This document shows, one piece after another, positions 22,901 to 33,299 of a DNA stretch of 64,000 nt; position 1 is the first letter of the stretch, and every line of letters begins with the position of its first letter. The notes beneath the pieces are model-generated. The model was not told the DNA's origin. It worked only from the letters and a program-made list of their open reading frames with translations, and did no database searches. Made by a program: the position numbers and the translations under genes. The stretch is from Pholiota molesta (taxonomy: Eukaryota > Basidiomycota > Agaricomycetes > Agaricales > Strophariaceae): contig JACGCK010000026.1 of NCBI GenBank assembly GCA_014925825.1, forward strand, positions 248,001 to 312,000, written 5' to 3'.

Positions 22901-24739
22901 AAAAGGAAGCGCCTGGAAGATATACGACAGGAGGAGCTGCGCAACAACCCAGAAACAATCGACCAAGTCGCTCGCGAAAATCTATGTGAGCTCGGCGACA
23001 CTCGCGTCATCGACGACCAGATTGAGGATGTATCGAGAGTCTTCAAGCACCTCTCACTAGATGACAAAAATGCCGAACCCACGGAGCGCCTCGATAAGAT
23101 CTTTGCCGCCATTGCTGACACCTCTAACATCGATCCCTGCAGCTTCGGACCTGGCGATGAACCCAAAGACTGGCCCGACTCCCAGACTCGTCCACCCAAG
23201 GAAGCCGCCGAATGGGCTGCTGCCTTCAAAGACGAGTGCAACTCCCTCAAGGACATGGGCGTCTATAAACTTGTCCCGCGCTCCGCCGTACCCACCACTC
23301 ACAAAATTCGACGATGCAAAGCTGTCTTACGCAACAAGATCGATAATAAGAACCGCCTTGCCCGCCGCAAAGTACGCTTTGTTTTCAAGGGATTCGAGCA
23401 AATTTATGGGAAGGACTACACTAGTACTACGTCACCCACCGCTCGCATGGAAACCTGGCGCATCCTACTCCATCTGGCCGGCGCTCTCGACTGGGACGCA
23501 CAACAAATCGACATCAAAACCGCCTTCCTCTACGGCCTTCTCCCCGATGACGAAGTCCAATACATGGAACAGCCGCAGGGTTTCGAGGAGCCTGGAAAAG
23601 AAGATTGGGTCTGGCAACTTCAACGCGGTCTGTATGGGATGAAACAGGCTGGTCGCATCTGGAACAAAACGATGAATGACGCTATGATCTCCTGGGGATT
23701 TACTAGGCTATCCTGTGAATCCTGCATCTATTACCGATCCAACGACACTGGCATCGTCATTGCTGCCGTGCATGTTGACGATTTCTTATCCATAGCCGAC
23801 ACCCGCGAAGCTAACGAATTGTTCAAGTCACAAATGAGAGAGATCTGGACCATCTCCGACCTCGGTGACGTTCAACAGCTTGTGGGCATTGCTATCACCC
23901 GGGATCGTACCGCGCGCACTGTCTCGCTCTCCCAAACCGCGCTAATCGACAGGATCATTGCTCAATTCGGGCAATCCGATGCTTTTCCCGTCGATACCCC
24001 TATGGATTCTGGGCTCAAACTTCGTCGCCCCGATCGCACAAAATTCACCCCCGAGGAGCTCGCCGAACTCGCCAAACTTCCTTATCGCTCCCTGGTCGGT
24101 TGCTTACTTTATCTAGCCATCGCCTCGCGACTCGACATAACATATGCTGTCCAACAATTATCCCAGTTTCTTGACTGCTACTCCTTCGCCCACTGGAACG
24201 CCGCTATTCGCGTTGTCCGGTACCTTAAGGGAACCCGGGACCTACAGCTTGTCCTTGGAGGCACTAACCCTATCAACTTAATTGGTTTCACTGACTCCGA
24301 CTGGGCTAACTGTCTGGACACCAGGAGGAGTGTCGGAGGTTATGCATTCTCCCTTGGCTCTGGCGTCATCTCCTGGAACTCCCGCAAACAGAAAACCGTT
24401 GCCTCGTCATCCTGTGAAGCAGAATACACAGCCGCCTACGAATCATCAAAAGAAGCGATCTGGCTACGCATGGTTCTCACGAACATAAATCTACCTCCGC
24501 CTGGTCCAACGATAATCCTTTGCGATAACAACGCAGCGATCAACTTATCCGAAGATCCTTCACTTCACCAACGCGTCAAACACATCGACATCAAGTACCA
24601 CTTCCTTCGCGAGCGAGTGCACTCCAACGAGATCAAACTATCCTATGTCAACACGAATGACAACGTCGCCGACATCTTCACCAAAGCACTCGACAAGATC
24701 AAATTCAAACGCTTGCGAGGATTCTTGGGCATGAGATGA
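19922..24739 (+). CDS. Copia Gag-Pol polyprotein
   Basis: A single 1605-residue frame. Gag occupies roughly residues 1-300, with a CCHC zinc knuckle (CSNCKKTGHLVPYC) near 247. Aspartic protease: YADTGATCHLT near 454. Integrase: the zinc-binding HHCC module (WHRRLGH to CESCIFGK) near 590-640 and the DDE core, with VWVDLTG, FITDNGE near 720 and HNGRVERLHRT. A Pro/Ser-rich linker follows. Reverse transcriptase starts near 1085, with QIDIKTAFLYG and the catalytic VHVDDFL near 1285. RNase H: GFTDSDWANC near 1456, then CEAEYTA and HIDIKYHFLRE. All domains are in copia order with catalytic residues present. No stop or frameshift separates gag from pol, so the expression ratio cannot be set by frameshifting here. 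Confidence 0.96.
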   Translation: MTESASPLPSDTLKPSITIVTHIGKYSGAALDKTQANWLEWSESILDELELANLSDHILEEPLVPRPPASTQPVANLNWDINDRSVRAYIRKNCAKVERQGLVKLDTAQAYWKFLKSLHLAEGPVRQANLIQGAFSARIVRDKDQVIKVRKIQEDVFRAFDMPGGITRDSVAGVAILMALAAGGHEHTCMIIQRDLQDATADKPYESDRMIKYVEQDLQLLLGTQNSASTATAIALAATNNQLNVHICSNCKKTGHLVPYCISDGGGMAGRTIAESRAQRIADNEARRKKGKSGSKAQSAAGGGRVSVTGVDKNGRAFVAYIDPPVFDTPSDTAGFAGLASIDVDSPTFNPDDYETITSTSDLEEQAFSALGHPFSIHDAFIPAPDFESGLPLDAAALPRPEPSAPWQTEELRATIDWNTHTRPIDDAHIISTTALNQGTRTPLSLTDHPYYADTGATCHLTPEREDFMTLRPITDRRVKGVNGSSINASGIGDVKLRVARGAYLVLKDVLFIPQATVRLISVGTLARDSNIVSHFGEDDCWFTNRSTGAVIARGTFLSSRLYSLNLHSAQAEHALSITSSPGLETWHRRLGHPSYQILQEMARKGMVKGMSPSCSSATPSKCESCIFGKQTRTSVPKKRAEGQGHRATRRLGKVWVDLTGPSDVEARGGYRYIMNIVDDCTSNHWSIPLRLKSDAFPELKAWTVLQENLTGEKLGIFITDNGELKSTEMEAWLATRGSDQRLTAPYTSAHNGRVERLHRTLMGKARAMRNYAKAPADLWVEFYLSASYLHQRTPIRSLNGVSSWEAWHGQAPDYSHLREIGCRCFVLIQNRNNPKIHDRSIECILIGYDLKSKSYRCYNRSTRQIYSSFHVRFIESHENLSPSPISTSSDPNDAPIPSSISEITESATSSPIEPDDTSDEDILPANPHDPIPIPITHAPVNQPNPQPDPLVPRRSSRIALAPPPGERVPRLEKARREVEQSRLRRDEERAERKRKRLEDIRQEELRNNPETIDQVARENLCELGDTRVIDDQIEDVSRVFKHLSLDDKNAEPTERLDKIFAAIADTSNIDPCSFGPGDEPKDWPDSQTRPPKEAAEWAAAFKDECNSLKDMGVYKLVPRSAVPTTHKIRRCKAVLRNKIDNKNRLARRKVRFVFKGFEQIYGKDYTSTTSPTARMETWRILLHLAGALDWDAQQIDIKTAFLYGLLPDDEVQYMEQPQGFEEPGKEDWVWQLQRGLYGMKQAGRIWNKTMNDAMISWGFTRLSCESCIYYRSNDTGIVIAAVHVDDFLSIADTREANELFKSQMREIWTISDLGDVQQLVGIAITRDRTARTVSLSQTALIDRIIAQFGQSDAFPVDTPMDSGLKLRRPDRTKFTPEELAELAKLPYRSLVGCLLYLAIASRLDITYAVQQLSQFLDCYSFAHWNAAIRVVRYLKGTRDLQLVLGGTNPINLIGFTDSDWANCLDTRRSVGGYAFSLGSGVISWNSRKQKTVASSSCEAEYTAAYESSKEAIWLRMVLTNINLPPPGPTIILCDNNAAINLSEDPSLHQRVKHIDIKYHFLRERVHSNEIKLSYVNTNDNVADIFTKALDKIKFKRLRGFLGMR

Positions 24740-24782
24740 AAAGCGCGCAGCTCTACGTGAGGAGGAGCACTCTCTGTTTACG

Positions 24783-24793
24783 GTGAGGAGGAG
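24783..24793 (+). other. Polypurine tract
   Basis: GTGAGGAGGAG immediately before the 3' LTR, where plus-strand DNA synthesis is expected to prime. A similar tract 30 bp upstream (near 24,757) may be a second one. Confidence 0.8.
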
Positions 24794-25190
24794 TGTTGAG
24801 ATACACCGTTCTCTCGAGTGATAGCCGATCCATCAATTGTAGCGGCGAGCGCTTGAGTCCTCCAAGTGGCCCATTGCGCACTGCACAATGGTAGCTACAT
24901 TCTGCGCTTGACAATTTTCTCCTCTCATTGTCCTCTAATTTATGTGGCCCTGGCCGTCGTACCAGTATATATACTGTAGACAGATTTCCCCTCACCTCAG
25001 TCGTTTCTACCATAACGTCTGAGGTGAGCCGTTCTCTTCCTTATTTTGCATAGCACGTAACTTACAAACACTACCTAGACTCATCTATTGTGCTCGTCTA
25101 GGTATTTACATTCTAATAAAGTCGTTTCTACCATAACGTCTGAGACTCATCTATTGTGCTCGTCTAGACGTACAGTGTCACTTTTCTACA
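24794..25190 (+). repeat. 3' LTR
   Basis: 397 bp, reads the same as the 5' LTR, and is followed by the right AAAGG target duplication. Confidence 0.97.
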
Positions 25191-25227
25191 AAAGGCAGAT
25201 ATCTGCTTGCCAATTGAGGTTGTTCGG

Positions 25228-26441
25228 CTACTTATTGACGAGCTCGCGTAAGTGAATTGCACCCAGCTCTATGGTGTCCTTCTGCGTGAATAGCATATGA
25301 ATGTACTGTACGCTGTATGCGCGGAAGAGGCGGAAGGGCTCTCGAATCCACAGGTCAACTTCATCGCAAAGAACCCCCAAGTCTCTGCCTTCTTCCTTGA
25401 ACTTTGAATACGACAATATGTACTCAAGGCCATCACGGCAAAGATAGTCGTACGCATCATTGCGCAAGTAGAGGGATTTCGAGAGCTTCGATCCCGACCA
25501 GTCAATGATTAGTGGAGTGTAGACGATCAGGAGAGGTTTTCGCAAGTTGCGCCACAAGAGCTGCTCCTGCCAAAAGCCTGCATAGTCGGAACCGCATATT
25601 TGTATATAGCCGTGCTCGAAATCCTCGTAAAACCTTCCGATGACCAGGTTGAAGAGCTGGCAGTTGAACTGCAAGCGATGACACTCGGTTGCGAGGGAGA
25701 TAGAAAAGCGTCCGTGGTCAGGACAGAGAAAGTGAACGGTATCACCCTCATAGACATTACCGACCCCGTACTTGTCCACCAGTCCACAATTCGGATGAGG
25801 ACAGGCAGAGCGCAAGGCAATTTTGCCTGAAGAAGGGGCTAGGGAAAGGCCAAGGGAGTTGCGTTCATGTATGATATCCCGAATGATATTGGGCATGCGG
25901 GGCAGGCTCAGAAATTCGTCCTCCATGCGGACCCGGTAGGACACTGTATCACCGAAGTGCTTCGACACTGTCTTCAACGCATCGTGATAGTCGGCGAGGT
26001 TGGTAAAAAGCTTTCCCGTGTCCCGCAAACCACGCTGGTACACGATCCCATTAATTGTACGCTGCTCGGCCTTCGCGTTGTCCCACAAATCGAGCATGAT
26101 ATAGGGCTTGAGCCCCACACCTTGTAAGTGTTTGGCAAGCCCGAATGCCAACGCGATGGACGTCATGGTTCCAAAGTGTGGGGAACTGTTTGGCTGGATG
26201 ATGAGGTTGACTTCGACTTCCGGACCGTTTCGAATGAGCTTTGCTAGATATTGAGGATAGTCTGCCTTGAAGGCATATGAGCCGCCTCCGAGAGCGTGGT
26301 GGCTCACACCATCGCAACTAACAATGAGTCCCTGAAAGTTGACTGGTCAGAACAGCCGGATATCCGGGGTATGTATGAGATTACCTTGTAAATGTCGCTG
26401 GACGATTCAGACGAAGGGGAGTGGGGAGGTGTCGAAGACAT
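25228..26441 (-). CDS. Stand-alone class I aminoacyl-tRNA synthetase-like enzyme (HIGH/KMSKS nucleotidylyltransferase fold)
   Basis: Two exons, 26,441-26,385 and 26,331-25,228, joined in phase by a GT-AG intron; 386 residues (413 if the in-frame ATG at 26,522 is used). Residues about 62-74 read LIIQPNSSPHFGT, a variant of the class I HIGH motif. Residues about 298-305 read SGSKLSKS, the KMSKS loop. Between them is a probable zinc-binding insert (CPHPNC near 194, then FLCPDHG near 221), of the kind seen in LysRS-I/GluRS-like enzymes. The chain ends soon after KMSKS, so there is no anticodon-binding domain, and no mitochondrial presequence is obvious. It should bind ATP and adenylate a carboxylate; whether tRNA is used is unknown. 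It does not look like a housekeeping synthetase. Its function is unassigned. Confidence 0.7.
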
Positions 26442-26529
26442 GTCTGTGAGGTTCGGGATGTGGGAATGGCGAACTTGGGTCTGCTTTAAGGCTCCAACTA
26501 TATAGTCTGTATCTGCGGCCAAGAGTGGA

Positions 26530-28650
26530 TATATCCATGTACAAGTGACTCAAATTTGGCCGAAAAATATGCAGCTGCCAGGAAATCGACACGCTGGTGT
26601 ATCCACACGGAGAGCGCATGAGTCACATTTGATGGGAAATAATCCTTTCCAGGTAGTAAATGCCATATAAAGTTCATTGTGGTGTGTGTAGCCTATGGAT
26701 GGCTAGGTAGGGCGAGTAGGTGCTCCGTAACATTACAACGTATTTGGTTACACTTTCACATCGAAGATAGTCATCTCGGGCACAGAAACACGTTCATCGA
26801 TTAGGGAGAGAAATATTACCAATTGGCATGGTAAGTTACTCATGAATGAATAGTCAAGCAATGCAAAGCATGTGCTCTTATGCGAGCCCCTAAAGCCTAG
26901 TATGGTCCTGGAGAACAACGGCGGTGATTGTTACAAAAATGGATAACTGCATGAGGGTTGACGTTGGGCGCTATGACCTACATAGCTCTCTCGGTGATTC
27001 TTTTGCGCTTGAATTATGCCCTTTTCCGGGTATCGGAAATCTATTAATAATAACAGATTCTACGCTCAGCACTCCAAAACGACAGTGGGTGTTCTTCCAG
27101 GTTCCTCCTGGCAATGACTCACATTGTGACTGGATTTATATTGTGCCCATCTGGACTATCTGAGATAGGGTACTGGTGTTGGTCTTGTAAAGGAATCGGA
27201 ATCTGGATGATGAGCCAACATGTGGGATCTTTCGCCGGCGCCATACGCTGGGATGCCCTTCCAAGTTTCAACATATTCCTCTGCATTCTTGCGGATAAAA
27301 TTTTGGGTCCTTCGCTCCTTTTAATCGCTCGATGGCCGCTATCTAGCCGCTCTTCCTTGAACCCCACCCTATGGTTATGTCGAGGCCTGATCGCAATGAA
27401 TATGAGGTTCAAAACTATTATCGGAGAATGCTTTGTCCTCTTTGGTAGTACGTTCTTTCGTTATCTCCTCAAAGGTACTATAGGACTCATTGAATAAATG
27501 GCTATATAGAAACCAACCATCTACAGTCTATGTCTATCCAACTCTCGATAAGGGCTTGATGATTTATGGCTAACGCCGTCGATTAGGCGCCCATGATTCG
27601 AGGTGGTGTAAGCATCATTACATAACGTTGCTATTTATAAAGTGACGCCACCCAATTTGCATAACAAGCTTTATGCCCGCCGCTACGCGTCGGAGGTTCG
27701 CGCTTTGCGCTCACCTCCTACTTCGCTCTGGGCAACAGCTTGGCGGGGCTGCGCCCCTGGACCCCCTTTGAGTCGGCGCCTTGCGCCTCCGTACGTAGCC
27801 CTTAAAGAATAGAATTTGCTTAAAATTGCTTCTATGATTTTACGGTTGAATCATTGTTGAATCAGGTGCAAAAAAGTAGCAATTGAGCCAAAAGAAATTG
27901 AGCAGAGTAAACCGGTTCAAGATCTCAATAGAATTATATTTCCAGCTCTATACTGGCCCAAAGTAAAAAGAGAAGCAAAATTTTAAAGGCATATTGATGG
28001 TGCTTTGACTTAATCCATATATTTTAAAAAATATGTGGGCCAGAGCTGCGCCCTGGCCCATTCTTCCAAGAATAATACTGCAGTGTGAAAACATAACAAC
28101 TCTCCTACTAATTTACTAATTTACCCAATCAAAACTTCCCATTACTTATATTTATTTTACTTCTGAGAGATTTGGGCCAAAGCTTGCCCTGGTCCTCTTT
28201 ATAAACTATCCATATCTACTAATTTATGTACCCTTTTGAGAAGACTCTGAAGTACCTCAGGCCAAACAATGTTATCCAATGCTATATTTGACAATTTTCC
28301 TGCAATTTCCAGCTTAGATTCAGCTTAGACTGGGGTATTATAATGGATAATTTAAATTCAAAATAGCTAACAGTATATATAAAACACACAGGCCAGACTC
28401 AAAGGATGCGTAAGAAAGATGTTGGGAAGACGTGCAGATTTAGCGCAGATCGTGAGACGCGCGCGGTGCACAGCCACTATTACGTAACTATTACGTAATT
28501 AAGAGCCCCACCCTCTGTTCATATTTTGCATAATGCTTAGGCCCCAAAGGCACCTCAAGGCACTCTGTGTGTTGCCACGGAACGTCAATATTGACGGCCA
28601 TGATAGCGCAGCTACTGCACTGGGGCAGACCTGAGACTGAATTGAATTAA
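26530..28650. other. Gene-poor region with repeat fragments
   Basis: Short open frames at 26,924-27,497 show no family features. From 27,660 there are GC-rich palindromic patches such as GGGGCTGCGCCCCTGGACCCC (near 27,747), echoed near 28,045 and 28,180 in degenerate form, in an otherwise AT-rich stretch. This looks like decayed transposon sequence. ATTACGTAA occurs twice near 28,480-28,500. Confidence 0.35.
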
Positions 28651-28689
28651 TTTAACTTGCATTGATAAATATGCAAAGAAGAGCAAAGA

Positions 28690-29800
28690 TTGCGTATGGA
28701 CCGCCAGGTGCACATTTATTCCCAAGTGCGCGCCAATGTTCGCGCGCGCGCCAATTGGGCTCAGGTCATAAAAACACCATCCTTCCCCTTCAGACCATCA
28801 TAGATAGCCAGATACTATGTATTGTAGTCTGTATAAAACGGAATAACACTGTGTTGACCTATACAAGTGCCTCTCACTGCTGCGGTGTGCATCTTTTCAA
28901 ACGTGGAAAAATCTTTCGACGTTTTGTGACATTTGTATGATACATTTATTAGATAGGAAAATGCATGTAAAAAGTGAGATTTTTGGCCCCGGAATAGAGC
29001 CGAAATATGTCAAGTTATCCAAAAGTTCTTTAACAAGACAATTGAGAGATCTTCCATCACTTTCTCCCAAAGGAAAAGAAACAATAAAGGTGACATTCAA
29101 GAAGACTTTACCAAAATGGGAAAATTGTTTATTTTTGGACTAGGCAAATAATAGGGAAATGTCATGTACAACAGACCTTTTTGTGTCTGGTTCTTGTCAG
29201 ATTTGACAATAGATTTAACAATATAGGATTTCTATTCTTAAAGGTGACATTTTGGCGAAAAGAAAATCTCAAGTATTGAAGTAAAATATTTCTGATTGTT
29301 GAATTACAAGTTCCTTCTATTCATTTTCCATTGTTACAATAAAACAGAAAATAATTCATTCGCCCATTTGAAAAACTGATCGCGAGATCAGTACGCCGCT
29401 CATCCCGTCGCTCAGCTCCTCGCTCACCGAGTCGCTGATGTCGACGTCCGCAAATATCGCTCAATGCTTAAGCGTGGAAATAATTCACGTGACCTGACGC
29501 AACTGAAGTTCGCGTCTCGCTGCTCGCGTACCAAGTTCCACTGTCGTCGATGTGCCCTGGGTCGCCTAGGCATATTGGACGACACATATCCACTTCCTTC
29601 CACCATCAATGTGCCTTGGGTCTCCTATGCATATCTCTAATACCTCTCAGCGTGTTCGACCCTAATACGGATCCGCCGCCGCGGCAAATAACAATAGCAT
29701 ACGACGTGTCGACGACGACAACGACAACAATAACTGCACGTATGACGCACCACTGCACTCCTGGTTTCTGCGCGCACCTTCGGTATTCCGTTTGAAGATA
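28690..29800 (+). repeat. Left inverted arm of the island
   Basis: Pairs with 40,170-41,810 in inverse orientation. It includes a short open frame at 28,937-29,143 (FGPGIEPKYVKL, LPSLSPKGKETIKVTF) that is also open in the right arm. Confidence 0.7.
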
Positions 29801-29859
29801 TTGAACAAGAGCTTCATAGCTCGTCGCCGGAACTGTTCTCGCTCATAAGATGGCCCTTC

Positions 29860-30765
29860 ATATCAATGATGTCCGCAGCCGTGAAGGCCGGCCAGCGCAG
29901 GACACTCTTGTGGCACTCAAGCTTCTCGAGCTGGAGTATGTCGTGCGCCGCAATTGGAGCAGAAGTGACGCACAAATATCCTGCCGCCCGCTAGACAACA
30001 TCGCACGTCAGTACAGGGCCAGAGGGATGGGCAACGAAGCAGGACATACAATGTGGAGGGCAGTGGGTTCGACTTACAGTCGTGCACGATCGCCCACCAC
30101 AACGATCCCGCCTCCTACACCCCATCTACACCCATTCCCAACCGCGCATGCTCGGCGATACGACTCGCCTCCCACCGCCTGTTACCTGCGCCACCTCGAC
30201 TCGATTCCGCCCAAGTCCAGTTCCTGCCCAGATCCGGAGCCTGCCATCGCCGACGATGCCCCGCGAAGCGCCAAGGGCGACGACGGTACATCCTCCAGAC
30301 ATAGTGTACGAGAGTTACTGGCAGACGACATCAACGTGAGTGGGTGGCTTTTCATGGTTCGGCATCGATGCTTACATCTGCGCTACAGCGAGAAACACCT
30401 CGTCACCCATCCCCCTCGCATTTCGACGTCGTTCCCATCGTCCAAACCCTTCGACCGCCCGTGATACGATTCGCAAGGCCATTACAGCCGACAACACCAT
30501 CAGCGACGGCGCATTTCCACTGCTGCTACACCCGCCGTTCGCCCTCGCCTTCGACATGCTACGGACACAGCAACTCAGGCGACGTCGGATGGGATAAACA
30601 GAATGGGACATACGAGGCGGGAGGCAGCGGGCTCGCAACACCGCGAGGCTTGCGTATACGGTACGTCTCAGCTCGCTGCGACAGCATGTAGGAAACACTC
30701 GCTGACGATGGGGGCGGTCAGCATTTGTATGGCAGGGTACGAATATTGTTTTACAGCTTACCACC
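29860..30765. other. GC-rich non-coding stretch
   Basis: Overlapping open frames in several frames on both strands, none with domain motifs or consistent codon structure. Interpreted as repeat-derived filler inside the island. Confidence 0.3.
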
Positions 30766-31010
30766 CCCGGACGCCTGCCCCCCACCCGATGCCGCGTGGA
30801 GTCGCCTCATTGGCCGCCGACGAGCAGCCGCCTTCTCTCGGAGCCCCATCCTCGTGCGTCGTTCGTCCCGGATGGGCGTGCCCTTGAAGATCGCGTCAGT
30901 GGAAGTCGGTGGTGCGGATCCGTTGGATCGCAGTAGGGCACGACATGCCCAGGCTGGATTGCTGACATTGCGCATGACGATGGCGATCGGGTGTGGATGG
31001 GCTGCGAAGG
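30766..31010 (+). repeat. GC-rich dispersed repeat, copy 1
   Basis: Shares ordered blocks with 33,300-33,640 and 33,745-34,060: CCCCCGGACGCC, a GCCGACGAGCA..CCTCTCTCG block, GTTCGTCC..GG, CGCGTCAGTG, and CGATGGCGATCGGG. Long open frames on both strands here are by-products of GC-rich composition, with no domain signature. Confidence 0.5.
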
Positions 31011-31720
31011 CGATGACGGGGCAGACGGAGGACGAGCAAGAATGCAGAGGACGCCGCCATCACCTTGTCGACAACTCGCCGACAGGCGGATGCCGTCCTC
31101 TTCAACCCCGCCATTGTACTGCGCAGCAACGCCGCCTATCCCATATTTTCAGCGCACAGCGGCGCCACGAGCTGGGACGCAGAGGACACCGACATCGCCA
31201 TGCGGGCAACTCACCGACGCTCCTCGATGCCGTCGAGCTTCAGCATAACGAGCGCGAGACCCGCACCTCGCCATTGTCGAGCGTCAGTGCAACAAGCTTA
31301 AGCCCGACATACCCATCGAGGACTTGGCGCCGACGAATGAGCGCCAACTCAGCCCTACCCGCAGCCGGCTCTCAGCCCCGCATGCACCAGATGGCGATAT
31401 AAGATGACGATTCGACGGCACACGACGGGCAATGACGACGACGCAGCAATGCTGGGCGATGACGCAATGACGGGCGATGACTACGATGCACGGCGGGTGA
31501 TAGGCAAGGACGGGCTGACATACGACGGTGCACGGCACGTAAACGATGACGGCGGACACAACATCTCGGAAGAACGAACGATGGACGGACGGACGACGTC
31601 GCACTTAGCACTACGGAGGAATGACGATGATGGCGAATGCCATCGTCGTCACTGGCACGCCTATCATGGTAAGCAGATACTCCGCTCCTCCTGCGCCTCG
31701 CTGATCGCAAACCACAGCCG

Positions 31721-31756
31721 CAGATCGACGTTCGAACACCTCTGTTCGTTGATCTG
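31721..31756. repeat. GAACA/TGTTC hairpin 1
   Basis: CAGATC and GATCTG form the outer stem, and CGAACA with TGTTCG the inner stem around a CCTC loop. Belongs to the hairpin family described in the findings. Confidence 0.5.
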
Positions 31757-32003
31757 CAGTGATTCTGCACCTTACAAGTACCTTTCCCCTGCCAACACCA
31801 TCTTGGTCAGTCCCTGCGCTGCCTCTCCCCATTCCCCTGCAATGAACGAGCCCAGGCGACAGCGCCAGTGGTCAACACAATACGACGGGCTCTGCATTCA
31901 GAGCCGCGCACAACAATGATCATGGCGTGTGCTGCATCATCAAGCAACGAGGTGAGTAGCTACCCTGCCTGCCTTTGCCCGCCTGACCGCACATTGCAGC
32001 TCA

Positions 32004-32034
32004 AAACCAACGAACAACCCCTGTTCGTTGGTTT
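32004..32034. repeat. GAACA/TGTTC hairpin 2
   Basis: A perfect 13-bp inverted repeat, AAACCAACGAACA, with a 5-nt ACCCC loop. Same GAACA/TGTTC core as the hairpin at 31.7 kb; related GAACGAGC/GCTCGTTC hairpins are at 53.9-54.3 kb. Confidence 0.6.
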
Positions 32035-32740
32035 GTGAGCCTATGGCAGCCCCCCTTCATTCATACTGCCAGCATCCTCTATGCCACACTGGCTATACCC
32101 GTCTTCGCTGGCTTGTGCGCCGCCCTGCGAACCACCCAGACCCTCGCCCTCCCTCGAGACAAATGAGGATCATCTGCCCCCATCCCTTTGCCGACCAACC
32201 GACGACGCGTCGACGCGGATGGATGATGCTGCGGATGGTGGACGACAACGCGGTGACAACCGACAACGACGCGGCGACAACGAGCGTTGACGCGGCAACA
32301 GATGGCGCTCACTGTGGATGACAGAATGCATCTGAGCGCACCGATGGCGGCTAAGTTATGACGCTGACAGTAGGTGCATTCGATGATGCAGGGTGGTCGT
32401 CTGCATCTGCATACACAACGAGTGCCGCAATTGCAGCCTCTGCGGTATGCAGACGCCTGAGGGTCCTTACCTGCTAGTAGGCTACCCAAACCCACTAAAT
32501 CCTGTACCCTTATGCACGGGTGGCAGGTTTGGAGAGTAAGGGCTGGGGTCTGGCCTCCGAGGCCCAGGAGTTACCCGTGTCATACACCAGCCCGGCCCAC
32601 TGGTGATAATGGTTAATTACACTTCAATTATCAGCCATTTAATGAGCGCCTGCTTTACGAAAAAAAGAGGATACTTATTATATTACAATTAAATTGAATA
32701 CTTGAAATCTGGATCTAAGATTATTGCATGAGCATCTTCC

Positions 32741-33026
32741 GAAAATGGAAAGCGATGAGCGTCTTGCACAAGAAGGCGACGTCGACTTGCTACATAGCGA
32801 TGGCGTTTGACGACTAAGTCACAAGTGCATTCATCGTATCAACACGAATTGCATGATTATTACCTATTTCTTCAATGCTCTCTTATTGCATAGTACATTT
32901 TTATTGTGAAGTGATTATTTTTGGCGACAAGCGTCTTGTGCGGGCATGCGATGTTGTGTTACTATAACTCTACATAAGTAGCAAGTCGACGTCACTTTAT
33001 TGTGCTGCTCATCGCTTTCCATTTTC
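32741..33026. mobile_element. Small TIR element (MITE-like)
   Basis: GAAAATGGAAAGCGATGAGC at 32,741 is repeated inverted at 33,007-33,026. GACGTCGACTTGCTAC follows at the matching inner position in both arms (32,778-32,793 and 32,977-32,992). The 286-bp unit has no coding capacity. Related end motifs recur at 34.8, 36.9, 37.5, 37.8 and 37.9 kb. Confidence 0.6.
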
Positions 33027-33299
33027 TGCTAAGTACGCTAAACGCGCCGGCCTGCCGGTTCATTGTGGCCCGTGGTATCATCGTGGGATCTTGAGTGCTA
33101 TCCAATCTTGTCCCGATTCCCGACCATCACCAATTCACCATGGGCGACGACACGTCCCGTATGAACACAAGGCCAGCGTTCGGCGCTGCGGGAGGCGTAG
33201 TTGGTTACTAGCATACACAACGTGAGCTTCTTATTGTTCGTTCTGAATCTCGATCCGCGCTTACCTCGACCATGCGAGCGCTGCAGTGGGCACTTCCTC

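Larger units (their letters stand above)
19353..25190 (+). mobile_element. Complete Ty1/copia LTR retrotransposon
   Basis: Two direct 397-bp LTRs (19,353-19,749 and 24,794-25,190) that look identical by eye flank one uninterrupted gag-pol frame. The element begins TGTTG, and is bordered on both sides by the 5-bp target duplication AAAGG (19,348-19,352 and 25,191-25,195). A primer-binding site and a polypurine tract are in the expected places. Integrase precedes reverse transcriptase, which defines the copia superfamily. Identical LTRs plus an open frame indicate a recent insertion that may still be active. It landed about 37 bp past the stop codon of the synthetase-like gene. Confidence 0.97.

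Noticed and set aside
26924..27497. Possible gene with hydrophobic segments
   Set aside because: Two overlapping frames with no family features or splice support; codon pattern not distinct from the flanks.
28480..28500. Repeated ATTACGTAA as an attachment or origin site
   Set aside because: A short palindrome twice in AT-rich DNA; no partner feature supports a function.
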